From CAZFDT01 sp964518335 (GTDB lineage Bacteria; Planctomycetota; Phycisphaerae; Phycisphaerales; Phycisphaeraceae), in contig CAZFDT010000095.1 of the NCBI GenBank assembly GCA_964518335.1, positions 1 to 19,879 on the forward strand: 19,879 nt of DNA, read 5' to 3'. The notes under the pieces were generated by a model that had not been told where the DNA came from, did no database searches, and saw only the letters and a list, made by a program, of their open reading frames with translations. Shown here in pieces: positions 1 to 7,183 of this stretch. How positions within the stretch are numbered: position 1 is the first letter of the stretch; every line of letters begins with the position of its first letter. Made by a program: the position numbers and the translations under genes.

Positions 1-71
1 GCGATGGGGGACTCGAACCCTCGACCTCACGGGTGTGATCCGTGCGCTCTAGCCAGCTGAGCTAATCGCCC
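1..71 (-). tRNA. tRNA-Val (anticodon CAC), 3' end truncated
   Basis: Read on the minus strand this folds as a cloverleaf. The acceptor arm GGGCGAT pairs with ATCGC plus two bases lost off the window. The D arm is GCTC/GAGC, the anticodon stem CACGG/CCGTG encloses loop ATCACAC, and the T loop is TTCGAGT. Anticodon CAC after U33 reads GUG, so valine. The T stem GAGGG/CCCCC has one A-C mismatch. The discriminator base, any encoded CCA and the last two acceptor bases lie outside the window. Confidence 0.93.
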
Positions 72-553
72 GCGTCAATCCTTGGCAGCCTGCAACGCAC
101 GGGGTCAGCCCGATGCCGTGGTGCCTGTGCGGCACTATAGCAGGGTCACTCTGTGCTGCCAAGCTTTTAGCCCGCGGACTCAGGGCAAACGCATGTAGCC
201 CTCAGGCGAGGTTCATGAGGACTATGACGTGGTCCCAAGCGCAGTTGCGGCATTTGGTGGCGATGCCGACGTTGACCGACTTTTGGGCTGGTCACCACCA
301 AGCAGCAAATCGCCGCCGGCTTCACCACTCAGTTCCGGTTCCAACTGTCAAGCAGAACCAATGGCGGGGCCGGGCTTGGGGCATCGGTCTCGACGAACCG
401 CTATAGGGCGATGCGACCGCCCGGGCACTCAGGGGCGGGATCCAGCAGGCGCCCGGCACCACGGCGCGAGGTTCGCAAGGCAGCCTGAGGCCAACGTGCT
501 GATGTGTGATCTGCGCCGATGGCTCATGCAGGCTCAGCCGCATCATCACGCCG
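72..553. other. Intergenic region between tRNA-Val and the M19 gene
   Basis: About 480 bases without a supportable gene. Apart from the tRNA promoter I see nothing firm. Open frames here have compositions unlike real proteins (Arg/His/Pro-rich, no recognisable motif). No hairpin followed by a T-run was found to end the minus-strand operon that stops at 554. Confidence 0.6.
134..162 (-). promoter_or_regulatory. Sigma70-type promoter of the tRNA-Val gene
   Basis: On the minus strand TTGGCA (157-162) is followed after exactly 17 bases by TATAGT (134-139), with a TG two bases before the -10 (extended -10). The predicted start is near 127, giving a leader of about 55 bases before the mature tRNA 5' end at 71. 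No other gene in this stretch could use it. Confidence 0.6.
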
Positions 554-1801
554 CTACACCGACCCACGTCTTTGCCACACAGCTTCGGCTACGCGCAGCA
601 CGTTGCCGCCGACGATGGCGCGAATGTCGTCATCGCAGTAACCGCGCTGGACCAAGCCGACGGTCAGCAGCGGGAAGTTGGTCCAAGCCGTCGAACGTGA
701 CATATGGGGAGCATGCCATCGTGGCATGTAGATGGGATCATCGGGATGCCAGAAGTCTTCCCATCGCGACGAATCAGGAGGTAAGGAAGGAGCCATGGCA
801 TGCTCGGCGGCACAGTCACGGGCATGCATGGCGGTGTCGGTGCCGATGGCGACATGGCGAGCCCCCACGAGCCTGACCGCGTAGTCGATGTGATCCAGCC
901 ATGCGGCGATGTCGCCGCTGCCCCCAAGAAAGGCGGGGATGCCGCAGATGCCCACGTATCCGTCGGTTTGAGCCACGGCACGAATGACCTCGTCGCACTT
1001 GGCGCGACAGTGGGCGTTGAGTTCCATGCACGTCGAGTGACTCACCACGACGGGCGCGTGGCTCGAAGCGGCCATGTCGAGACAGGTCAACTGGCTGCTG
1101 TGCGCACCGTCGACGATGACTCCAGCTCGATTCATTTCACGAACCACGGCAACACCGAAGTCGCTGAGCCCGCCGTCGTTTTTCTCCACGCAACCGTCGC
1201 CGATGGCGTTGCGTCGGTTATAGGTCAGGTGCATCATCCGCACGCCGAGCTGGGCGAAGATGCGGATATGTCCGAGCTCTTGCATGGTGTTGTGATAATG
1301 TCCGGGCAGGGGCACGCCATTGGTCGTCAGGTAGAAGCAGCGGCGTCCTGTTTGCTTGGCCTGTTTGATGTGATCGGGTTCAACGGCGCGCATCATCAGT
1401 TGTGGCAGCCGATCGGTGACATAAGTGTTCCACGCCAGTCGTTCCAGCAGCCGTGCAATGTCATTGCCTTCCTCGCCGCTGTTGCGCAACACGCAGGTGA
1501 CACCGCTGGCGTCCCAGGCCTCGGCAAAGTCGGCGTACTGCGTCGCATCGTCGGCCATGCGCGTCATGGTCATCTCAGAGGCGCATCGTCTGATCCGACC
1601 CGCATCCGCGCCTCGTTCCGCCAGGCGCGCCAATGCCGCGCCATCGACCGCGGCAACGGCGGAAAACCCATACGCATCAATCACCAGTGCGTCGGCGTGA
1701 AGGTCCAATCCATGCTGCAACTGAGCCTCTGTCGGCTTGAGAATGTCCATGGCCGCGGCACGGCCTTCGCTGATCTGGGGGTTTTCATAACGCGTCTTCA
1801 T
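554..1801 (-). CDS. M19-type (membrane/renal dipeptidase family) hydrolase with altered metal site
   Basis: A 415-residue protein with the layout of peptidase family M19, TIM-barrel zinc dipeptidases that cleave L-X and L-D dipeptides. Visible family elements are a GEEG segment near 109-112 (bridging Glu region), VDGAHSS at 230-236 (His234), VVSHS at 252-256 (His255), AIGTD at 318-322 (Asp322) and a C-terminal GYCDDDIRAIVGGNVLRV at 387-404. The usual N-terminal HxD pair reads Y44-G-F46 here (VIDAYGF), and the substrate histidine after LT is Tyr194 (HLTYN). No signal peptide is visible, so it is probably cytoplasmic. It is last in the minus-strand operon, 30 bases after the PLP-enzyme gene, which suggests handling of D-amino-acid dipeptides or related amides. 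Family assignment is firm; dipeptidase activity is doubtful. Confidence 0.85.
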   Translation of the reverse strand: MKTRYENPQISEGRAAAMDILKPTEAQLQHGLDLHADALVIDAYGFSAVAAVDGAALARLAERGADAGRIRRCASEMTMTRMADDATQYADFAEAWDASGVTCVLRNSGEEGNDIARLLERLAWNTYVTDRLPQLMMRAVEPDHIKQAKQTGRRCFYLTTNGVPLPGHYHNTMQELGHIRIFAQLGVRMMHLTYNRRNAIGDGCVEKNDGGLSDFGVAVVREMNRAGVIVDGAHSSQLTCLDMAASSHAPVVVSHSTCMELNAHCRAKCDEVIRAVAQTDGYVGICGIPAFLGGSGDIAAWLDHIDYAVRLVGARHVAIGTDTAMHARDCAAEHAMAPSLPPDSSRWEDFWHPDDPIYMPRWHAPHMSRSTAWTNFPLLTVGLVQRGYCDDDIRAIVGGNVLRVAEAVWQRRGSV

Positions 1802-1831
1802 GCGAGGGGATTCCCTGCACCACGCCCGGCT

Positions 1832-2812
1832 TCACCAGCCGCGCATATCAATCGGCCATGTCTCGACCACGTTCTCGCCTTCAACCACATGCAATCGTTC
1901 GTGGTAGGCGACAGTGGGATCGACGTGGGCTGGCCGAACTCGGATCAAATCGCCAAATCGCAGGGGTTTGACGGTTCTGAAGGCCACATGCTCGTCACTC
2001 ACACTCAGCACCGTCGCATCGTCGATGGTCGGCGGCCCGCTGTCCATACCCAGTGCCTTCAGGCCGCAGTCAGCCACAGCGTGATTCTGACGGACGTGGA
2101 TCACGTGTGCTGAAATGAAGAGCGCCATGCGAAACGGCAAGTTCATTCTTGCATAATTGGTATCCATCAGCGCATAGGAGCCGGCCTGTATTTCTGTGGC
2201 AATGGTGTTGCAGTCCCATGTGCCGGTGCCGCCGCCGGAAATGATATCACCCCCCACGAGCCGATGGACCTCCGCAAGGATGGCCATGCTCTGGTCGCAT
2301 GCCGCCTGGCGTTGCGAGCGGTCGGCGAGATGCACTGCGTGACCCTCGTAGCCCATGACGCCACGAACCGTCAGACCACGGGAACGAGCCCGGTCGGCAA
2401 GACGTGGAGCGTCGGCGGGATTGCAGCCCGTGCGGTGAAGCCCGACATCCACGTCGATCAGCACATCCTTCACATGAGGTGCGACGACATCGATCGACGC
2501 GTCGCTGTCCACGACGACGATGACCTGCTCGCGCAACGGCCGCAACCGTGACGCGTCGGTCACGATATTGGCCAGCAGCAGGTCTTGCCCCAGACCGGCT
2601 GAGGCCAGGGCTTGCGCTTCTCGGATCGTGGCGCAGGTGAAGCCGCGGTGACCCGCCTCATATTGCCGACGCGCCAGCGCCGTGCACTTGTGAGCCTTGA
2701 CATGGGGACGCAGGCGTCGCCCGGGAAGACGCTGAGCCAGATAGTTGAGATTAAAGGTCAGGTCCGCGTGATCAACCACAAGCGCGGGTGTCTGAAGCTC
2801 GCCCAGTCTCAT
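1832..2812 (-). CDS. D-threonine aldolase / D-serine dehydratase-like PLP enzyme (DSD1 family)
   Basis: A 326-residue fold-type III (alanine racemase N-domain) PLP enzyme. RPHVKAHK at 35-42 supplies the Schiff-base Lys39, GGGTGT at 193-198 fits the phosphate-binding loop, and QAGSYALMDTNY at 209-220 is typical of the DSD1/D-threonine aldolase group. Near the C-terminus PAHVDPTV gives His296 and Asp298, the His-x-Asp metal site of D-threonine aldolases, rather than the His/Cys zinc pair of D-serine dehydratase. The likely reaction is retro-aldol cleavage of a D-3-hydroxy amino acid to glycine and an aldehyde; the true substrate is unknown. It lies between the GntR regulator (28 bases upstream) and the M19 gene, so is probably co-transcribed. 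No clear Shine-Dalgarno precedes the ATG at 2812. Confidence 0.88.
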   Translation of the reverse strand: MRLGELQTPALVVDHADLTFNLNYLAQRLPGRRLRPHVKAHKCTALARRQYEAGHRGFTCATIREAQALASAGLGQDLLLANIVTDASRLRPLREQVIVVVDSDASIDVVAPHVKDVLIDVDVGLHRTGCNPADAPRLADRARSRGLTVRGVMGYEGHAVHLADRSQRQAACDQSMAILAEVHRLVGGDIISGGGTGTWDCNTIATEIQAGSYALMDTNYARMNLPFRMALFISAHVIHVRQNHAVADCGLKALGMDSGPPTIDDATVLSVSDEHVAFRTVKPLRFGDLIRVRPAHVDPTVAYHERLHVVEGENVVETWPIDMRGW

Positions 2813-2840
2813 CGTCGGTTCACATGTGGGTGGCCATGCG

Positions 2841-3995
2841 TCAGCGAATGCGCCGCGTGGATTGGCGCACCACCAGTTGCGGCGTCAGCACGATATCCTG
2901 GGGCACAGCGTCGTCGTCGGGCCACTCCAGCAGCAGTTCTGCCGCTCGTCGCCCCATTTCCCGGCGTGGGACGCGCACGGTGGTCAGCGGGGGATCACAC
3001 GTGCTCGCTTCCATGACGTCGTCGTAACCCACCACGCCCACATCGTCGGGCACGCGAATGCCATCGTCCTTGAGTGCCTGGATGGTCTCGATCGCGTTGT
3101 AGTCGGTGTCCACGAGGAAGGCTTCGGGCAGGTTATTATTCTTGATCAGTTTGCGAACACTGGAATAGGTGGCGCCCGGCGTATGCGACGAATGGACCAT
3201 GTCGCCAGCCATGATCGGCAGGCCGGTGTCGAGCAACAGGCCCAGGAAGGTGCGGAACTTGGCGTAGAGGTCGCCGGTCGAGTCGCGCAGTGTGCCGACA
3301 TAGCCCAGGCGACGATAGCCGCAGTCGATGAGATGCTCGCCCAGCAAGCGGACGGCTTGAGCCCGGTCATATCCGACGTTGGGCATCATCCCGTCCAGGA
3401 GCGGATTGGCGGGGCGAGCCGTGAGCAACGAGATGATGGGCGTCGCGCGGTACATCAGCTCGCGCAGCAATTTCGGGTCGAAAACGAGATAGCTGAAGAT
3501 GACGCCGTCGAAGGTGTCGACATACGCCGCGTCATCGCGTTTCAAGCCACTGAGGATGCGCACCTGCACTCCCAGCGGGCCGAACACGCTGTAGAGCCCC
3601 TCGAGGTGGTCGTGGCACAGTTCGCGGTAGGGCGAGGGCACGGACGCCAGGTCTGCTGCGCCTAGCACGAAGGCGACCGACTCGAGCCGGCGCCGGTGCG
3701 GAATGCCCAGTGCGTCGGCGGCGTCCGCCGCTACGAATGTCCCTCGCCCTCGGTGCTGCACGAGGATCTTGCGGTCGCGCAGGTCGCGATAGGCTCTCCG
3801 CACCGTCAAGCGATTGACCTTCAACTGGCTGGCCATGCGATATTCGGTGGGCAGGCGGTCGTTGGGCAGAAGCGTTCCGGCCCGCATCATCTGCGTGAGG
3901 GAGTCGGCGACCTGCGCGTAGATCGGTGTGCGCGATTCCTTGTCAATGGCGGGTAGAGGCACGGTGTCTTTTCCAATGTTCGCCGCGAGATTCAT
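2841..3995 (-). CDS. GntR-family regulator with LacI-type ligand-binding domain
   Basis: A 384-residue transcription factor. Residues about 20-90 form a GntR winged helix (LPTEYRMASQLKVNRLTVRR, then HRGRGTFV as wing), and residues about 105-384 form a periplasmic-binding-protein-like sensor ending with GVVGYDDV, as in AraR-type regulators that sense sugars. I chose ATG at 3995. The frame extends to a TTG at 4013, but that lies inside the upstream gene, while the ATG sits one base after that gene's TAG stop, giving a stop-restart arrangement that suggests translational coupling. It is the only regulator in the window and the obvious candidate to control the divergent operons. Its ligand is probably a sugar or a derivative (inference). 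Confidence 0.92.
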   Translation of the reverse strand: MNLAANIGKDTVPLPAIDKESRTPIYAQVADSLTQMMRAGTLLPNDRLPTEYRMASQLKVNRLTVRRAYRDLRDRKILVQHRGRGTFVAADAADALGIPHRRRLESVAFVLGAADLASVPSPYRELCHDHLEGLYSVFGPLGVQVRILSGLKRDDAAYVDTFDGVIFSYLVFDPKLLRELMYRATPIISLLTARPANPLLDGMMPNVGYDRAQAVRLLGEHLIDCGYRRLGYVGTLRDSTGDLYAKFRTFLGLLLDTGLPIMAGDMVHSSHTPGATYSSVRKLIKNNNLPEAFLVDTDYNAIETIQALKDDGIRVPDDVGVVGYDDVMEASTCDPPLTTVRVPRREMGRRAAELLLEWPDDDAVPQDIVLTPQLVVRQSTRRIR

Positions 3996-3996
3996 G

Positions 3997-5001
3997 CTAG
4001 CGCCAGAAATCAAACATTTTGTGGTCTAACTTGGGGGTCGGCAGCCTCACATTCTCCCATGCAATGGTGGAGGCGTGACCGTCGAAAAATAGCAGGTTGC
4101 CGGTGGCCCCGCCATGGCGGGTGAAGCTGTGGTAGCCGTGAATCCATGGGCTGGTGATCGCATAGGGCGGTGCGCCGGGATACCAGCGAATCTCCAGGTT
4201 GAAGTGCGCCGACTGAAAGGCGGTCTCCGCCGCGTCGAATGCGCTGACGCTGCCGGTCGGGTCGATCACCTCGGCGCGGCGAAATGCACGCACGTCCACG
4301 GGCCTCGGGTCGATCGGGCTGGCCGGCTGACCGTAGTACACGCGGTAGCGCAGGTGGCCGGGATCGGCGGTGAGTCGATTGCGGTTGGTGCGCGTGTCGC
4401 CGGAATAGGACACGCGGCGACTGCCGTCCTTGAATGACGAGTCGAACTGAATGCTTTCGTCGGCGGCGTGCGAGGGACACACAAAGACCGTCGTCTTGAG
4501 CGTCGCAACCAGCAGATCCTTGCGGGATGAGGTCCGATTCTGCTGCAGGTTCACATACGGCGCCAGATTCCAATGCCACGCGCCCCAGTCGTTGTAGGTC
4601 GCCGGCACATTGTTGAACGACTCGAGCTTTTCGTCGGCCGAGCCGTACTGGCCCGAGTCGTTGACGCGCGCGTGTGGCAGGTAATCCTTGCGGTCGTTGG
4701 CGAAAGCCTCGGGGGCCACACCCAGTTGCCGCAGATTGGACAGGCAACTGACTGACTGCGACGCCTTCCTCGCCTGAGAAAGCACGGGCAGCAGAATCGC
4801 CACGAGCAGTGCAATGATCGAAATCACCACCAACAGTTCGATGAGGGTAAAGCCACGAAGAGGCCCGGGCGTGCGCACTGGACGCCTTGATGCACAGCAG
4901 GCAGACGTGACCTGCACCAGGCTGTCCCTGACCATGGCGCGCAGAACCGCAAGTGAAGGCATGGAGGCGACGGAGGGTGAAACGAGGTGTTGAGGTGTCA
5001 T
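3997..5001 (-). CDS. Prepilin-type N-terminal cleavage/methylation protein, type II pseudopilin-like with DGH motif
   Basis: A 334-residue protein. An unusually long leader of 50 residues ends at Gly50; the mature form would begin FTLIELLVVISII with Glu55 at mature position 5 and a roughly 20-residue hydrophobic helix ending LLPVLSQARKA, the type IV pilin/type II pseudopilin signature. CLSNLRQLG near 86-94 and RHGGATGNLLFFDGHAS near the C-terminus match the planctomycete family related to DUF1559, although His to Asp-Gly has ten intervening residues where the named H-X9-DG motif has nine. I chose ATG 5001 because AGGAAGG lies nine bases upstream; the frame runs further upstream only through the promoter region. 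It would be processed by PilD-like peptidase and held in the inner membrane. Its role is unknown. Confidence 0.88.
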   Translation of the reverse strand: MTPQHLVSPSVASMPSLAVLRAMVRDSLVQVTSACCASRRPVRTPGPLRGFTLIELLVVISIIALLVAILLPVLSQARKASQSVSCLSNLRQLGVAPEAFANDRKDYLPHARVNDSGQYGSADEKLESFNNVPATYNDWGAWHWNLAPYVNLQQNRTSSRKDLLVATLKTTVFVCPSHAADESIQFDSSFKDGSRRVSYSGDTRTNRNRLTADPGHLRYRVYYGQPASPIDPRPVDVRAFRRAEVIDPTGSVSAFDAAETAFQSAHFNLEIRWYPGAPPYAITSPWIHGYHSFTRHGGATGNLLFFDGHASTIAWENVRLPTPKLDHKMFDFWR

Positions 5002-5010
5002 GCTGGAGGG

Positions 5011-5017
5011 CCTTCCT
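5011..5017 (-). promoter_or_regulatory. Ribosome binding site of the prepilin-like gene
   Basis: AGGAAGG on the minus strand, nine bases before the ATG at 5001. This site decides that start over the longer frame beginning at 5094, which would place the start codon almost on the -10 element. Confidence 0.6.
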
Positions 5018-5071
5018 GTCAGATCGTGAACCGAGCCCGTGGCCGCCTCATCCTGCCGCACATAAATAGCC

Positions 5072-5085
5072 CATAAAGGTATACT
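5072..5085 (+). repeat. Copy 1 of the CATAnnnnTATACT motif
   Basis: CATAAAGGTATACT. It matches the copy at 5244-5257 at ten of fourteen positions, the four differences all being the central bases. It overlaps the -10 of the minus-strand promoter, a position typical of a repressor site. Chance recurrence in an AT-rich patch cannot be excluded. Confidence 0.35.
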
Positions 5086-5110
5086 ATCGTCCAAATCAGG
5101 GCTGTGTCAA
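5081..5110 (-). promoter_or_regulatory. Sigma70-type promoter of the minus-strand operon
   Basis: On the minus strand a perfect TTGACA (5105-5110) is followed after 18 bases by TAGTAT (5081-5086). Transcription would start near 5074, about 70 bases before the prepilin ATG at 5001. The -10 overlaps a CATAnnnnTATACT motif copy (5072-5085), so a protein bound there would interfere with initiation. Confidence 0.55.
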
Positions 5111-5243
5111 GGCAATCTACCAGCGCGGCGGCGAGGTGCCGCGCGACAGACTGGCGCGACGGCCACGCCAGCCCGCCAAGCCTTTCTCGGGCGGAGCGCC
5201 GGAGGCCGACATCAGAAGTCGAAAATGTATTTTGTAAGCCGCT

Positions 5244-5257
5244 CATAGCCATATACT
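5244..5257 (+). repeat. Copy 2 of the CATAnnnnTATACT motif
   Basis: CATAGCCATATACT, 172 bases from copy 1 in the same orientation. It lies inside an imperfect inverted repeat (CATAGCC ... GGCCTATG, 5244-5266). A loop between two operator copies is possible but unproven. Confidence 0.35.
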
Positions 5258-5370
5258 TAGGCCTATGACTGATCCGGGCCGCATCTCGGGTGGAACGGAC
5301 GGCCAGCCCGGCACCCCTTTCGTGGCTGGGCGGCGCGTAGCGCAGGCGTGGCGTTTCCGTGCTGTACTAG

Positions 5371-5382
5371 GTGCCAAGGCAC
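5371..5382. promoter_or_regulatory. Inverted repeat upstream of the PEP-CTERM promoter, candidate operator
   Basis: GTGCCAAGGCAC is a 5-base inverted repeat with a two-base centre, extended outward by a G-T and an A-T pair. It ends 27 bases before the -35 at 5410, where an activator or repressor could act. Confidence 0.3.
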
Positions 5383-5409
5383 TTGGGTGACACTCTATAC
5401 AAATTAGGG

Positions 5410-5438
5410 TTGACTCACGTGCTCGGCCGTGCTAGATT
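5410..5438 (+). promoter_or_regulatory. Sigma70-type promoter of the PEP-CTERM gene
   Basis: TTGACT (5410-5415), a 17-base spacer, then TAGATT (5433-5438). The start would be near 5445, leaving a leader of about 150 bases before the ATG at 5599. It may also serve the seven-gene operon from 7184 by read-through, as no strong terminator separates them. Confidence 0.5.
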
Positions 5439-5584
5439 GGGCGCGAACGGCAGGCTTGGCCGGTGCGTGGCGCCCGCCGTCAGCCTCGCGAATTCGCTTG
5501 GGTCATAGGCCCTGTTTTGTGGACCACCTGTGGGGAAAGATCGAGTGTCCAGCACTTTCCCCGTTCACCCTTTCTCACAACCTC

Positions 5585-5590
5585 GGAGGA
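5585..5590 (+). promoter_or_regulatory. Ribosome binding site of the PEP-CTERM gene
   Basis: GGAGGA with eight bases to the ATG at 5599. It fixes that start over the GTG at 5530, which would place 23 charged residues before the signal peptide. Confidence 0.7.
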
Positions 5591-5598
5591 ATCACACC

Positions 5599-6942
5599 AT
5601 GCGCAGCATCCTGAAAGCCGCCGCCCTGATGATGGTCCTTGGCGTTCTCCAAACGACCGCTTCCGCTTTGGTCATTGATTGGCAGAACGCCGCGGGGGGC
5701 GATTTCGGGACCGGCACCAACTGGAACGGCGGCGTGGTCCCCGGCTCCAGTGACTATGCCCAGTTTGGTCCCGGCGGCACCTATGGGGTGACGCTGGACA
5801 CGGCCCGCACGCTGCTCGGGCTGCACGTGGACACGGGACTCACCAAGCTTGTGCAACTGGATCTCAACGGCCAGACACTGACAACCACTTCCACGACCTC
5901 TGCCACCCCCTCGCTGATGGTCAACGACAACACGGGTGCGGGCGAACAGTACACGCTGGAGATCTCCAATGGCACGATGGCGGTCAAACGTCTGTCGATC
6001 GGCAAGGACGCAGGCCGCGCCGGCACGCTGGTGTTGACGACGGGAGCCATACTGACCGGAAGCGACAACAACCAACGGGTGGGCGAAAGCGGCACCGGCG
6101 TTGTCACGATCCAGAATGGGGCAGTCTGGAACACGGGCGGACATATCCGCGTCGGCGCCAATGCGACGGGGATCGGAACACTCAATATTACGGGGACGAA
6201 TTCCCGACTGGCCATCACCGCCGCGGCTCACCAAATCTACATTGGCGCTGAAGGCGCGGGAGAGCTCCATGTCACCAATGGCGGAAGGATCATTCAGTCT
6301 CACGCAGGCACGCAAGGTGGGCTGCTGCTGATCGGCCGCGAGGCTGCGAACGCCACGGGCCTGGTCAATGTCAGCGGGTTGAACTCCAGCATCAGCGTTC
6401 AACAACTGATCGTGGGGCGCCTAGGCACAGGCAAGTTGGTCGTGACCGACCAGGCGACGGTGACGGCCACGAACTTCATGTCGATGAGCGTGGAATCGGG
6501 CAATGGAACTCTCGAAATCAATGGCGGCACCCTGACCGTAGGCAGCCTTCAGAACGACAGCTCCCTCTGGGCGCCGGGATCGACATACCGAATCTTTCTC
6601 AACGACGTGAACGCGATCCCGCTGAACTTCCTGGGCACTGGCCAACTGACCATGACCAACAGCCTCCTCGACGTCAAGCTCGGCGACGATTTTGCGCCCG
6701 TCCTCAACAACGTTTACAGCATCCTCCGGTACGGCAATGGCCTGGTCGGACCTTTCAGCGGCCTTGCCGAGGGAGCGTCGATCACGATCGATGGATACGT
6801 CTTCGAGCTGAGCTATGGCGCCATGACCGGAACCGGCGACGTCACCCTGAAGTTGGTGGAACTGCCGATTCCCGAGCCCTCCTCGGTGCTGCTGATGCTT
6901 CTGGGTAGTGCGGCCGTGGCGTCACGGCGACGGAAGCTATAG
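5599..6942 (+). CDS. PEP-CTERM sorting domain protein with beta-strand repeats
   Basis: A 447-residue secreted protein. Residues 1-23 are a signal peptide (MRSILK, hydrophobic core, cut after ASA). The last 25 residues carry the PEP-CTERM signal: IPEPSS, the hydrophobic stretch VLLMLLGSAAVA, then the basic tail SRRRKL, so it should be processed by an exosortase (none in this window). The body begins with a WNGGVVPGSSDYAQF segment and then repeats units of the form IGxxGxGxLxVTNGG between about residues 120 and 320 (VGESGTGVVTIQNGA, IGAEGAGELHVTNGG, VGRLGTGKLVVTDQA), giving a predicted beta-helix like autotransporter-associated repeats. It is probably surface-exposed or part of the extracellular matrix. 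Its placement beside the degradation operon suggests glycan contact, but no binding domain is recognised. Confidence 0.93.
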   Translation: MRSILKAAALMMVLGVLQTTASALVIDWQNAAGGDFGTGTNWNGGVVPGSSDYAQFGPGGTYGVTLDTARTLLGLHVDTGLTKLVQLDLNGQTLTTTSTTSATPSLMVNDNTGAGEQYTLEISNGTMAVKRLSIGKDAGRAGTLVLTTGAILTGSDNNQRVGESGTGVVTIQNGAVWNTGGHIRVGANATGIGTLNITGTNSRLAITAAAHQIYIGAEGAGELHVTNGGRIIQSHAGTQGGLLLIGREAANATGLVNVSGLNSSISVQQLIVGRLGTGKLVVTDQATVTATNFMSMSVESGNGTLEINGGTLTVGSLQNDSSLWAPGSTYRIFLNDVNAIPLNFLGTGQLTMTNSLLDVKLGDDFAPVLNNVYSILRYGNGLVGPFSGLAEGASITIDGYVFELSYGAMTGTGDVTLKLVELPIPEPSSVLLMLLGSAAVASRRRKL

Positions 6943-7062
6943 TCGAATGTCGTGGTTGCACGAATGAATCAGCGTCGTAGTGTGGGTGAGTTCTCACACA
7001 CCGCCCATGCCCACGCATGTACCGGCACTGTGGCCATCTTGCGATCGCTGTCTTCTGCAATC

Positions 7063-7075
7063 CCGACACTGTCGG
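7063..7075. promoter_or_regulatory. 13-base perfect palindrome upstream of the seven-gene operon
   Basis: CCGACACTGTCGG: two perfect 6-base arms around one base, 108 bases before the ATG at 7184. It has the size and symmetry of a dimeric regulator site. I found no convincing -35/-10 pair in 6943-7183, so its relation to a promoter is open. Confidence 0.3.
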
Positions 7076-7183
7076 ACTGATTGCCGAGTCCGCGCCCTGT
7101 GAACCGCAAGCCGCAATGAAGTGAAGCGATCGTTCTGCTGTCATAGGTGGAGGGTGTTCGCCCCCTAGCTTAAGGATGTTCAG

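Larger units (their letters stand above)
5002..5598. other. Divergent intergenic control region
   Basis: About 600 bases without a gene between the minus-strand operon and the PEP-CTERM gene. It holds a minus-strand promoter (5081-5110), a plus-strand promoter (5410-5438), two copies of CATAnnnnTATACT (5072-5085 and 5244-5257) and the inverted repeat at 5371-5382. The short open frames in it have no protein-like features. Confidence 0.6.

Noticed and set aside
229..876. Open frame of 215 codons overlapping the M19 gene end
   Set aside because: It is Arg/His/Ala-rich, has no ribosome binding site, and its second half is antisense to a real gene.
800..2113. Open frame of 437 codons on the plus strand
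   Set aside because: It runs antisense across both the M19 gene and the start of the PLP-enzyme gene; it has no motif and has His/Val/Asp-biased composition typical of a shadow.
2826..3665. Open frame of 279 codons on the plus strand
   Set aside because: It is antisense to the GntR-type regulator, whose domains are clear; the composition is that of a shadow frame.
3997..5094. Longer start of the prepilin-like gene at 5094
   Set aside because: It would begin at about the promoter -10 and spacer; ATG 5001 has a good ribosome binding site and lies downstream of the predicted transcription start.
6982..7001. Hairpin GTGGGTGAG/CTCACACAC after the PEP-CTERM gene
   Set aside because: It has a two-base loop, one mismatch and no T-run after it, so I would not call it an intrinsic terminator.
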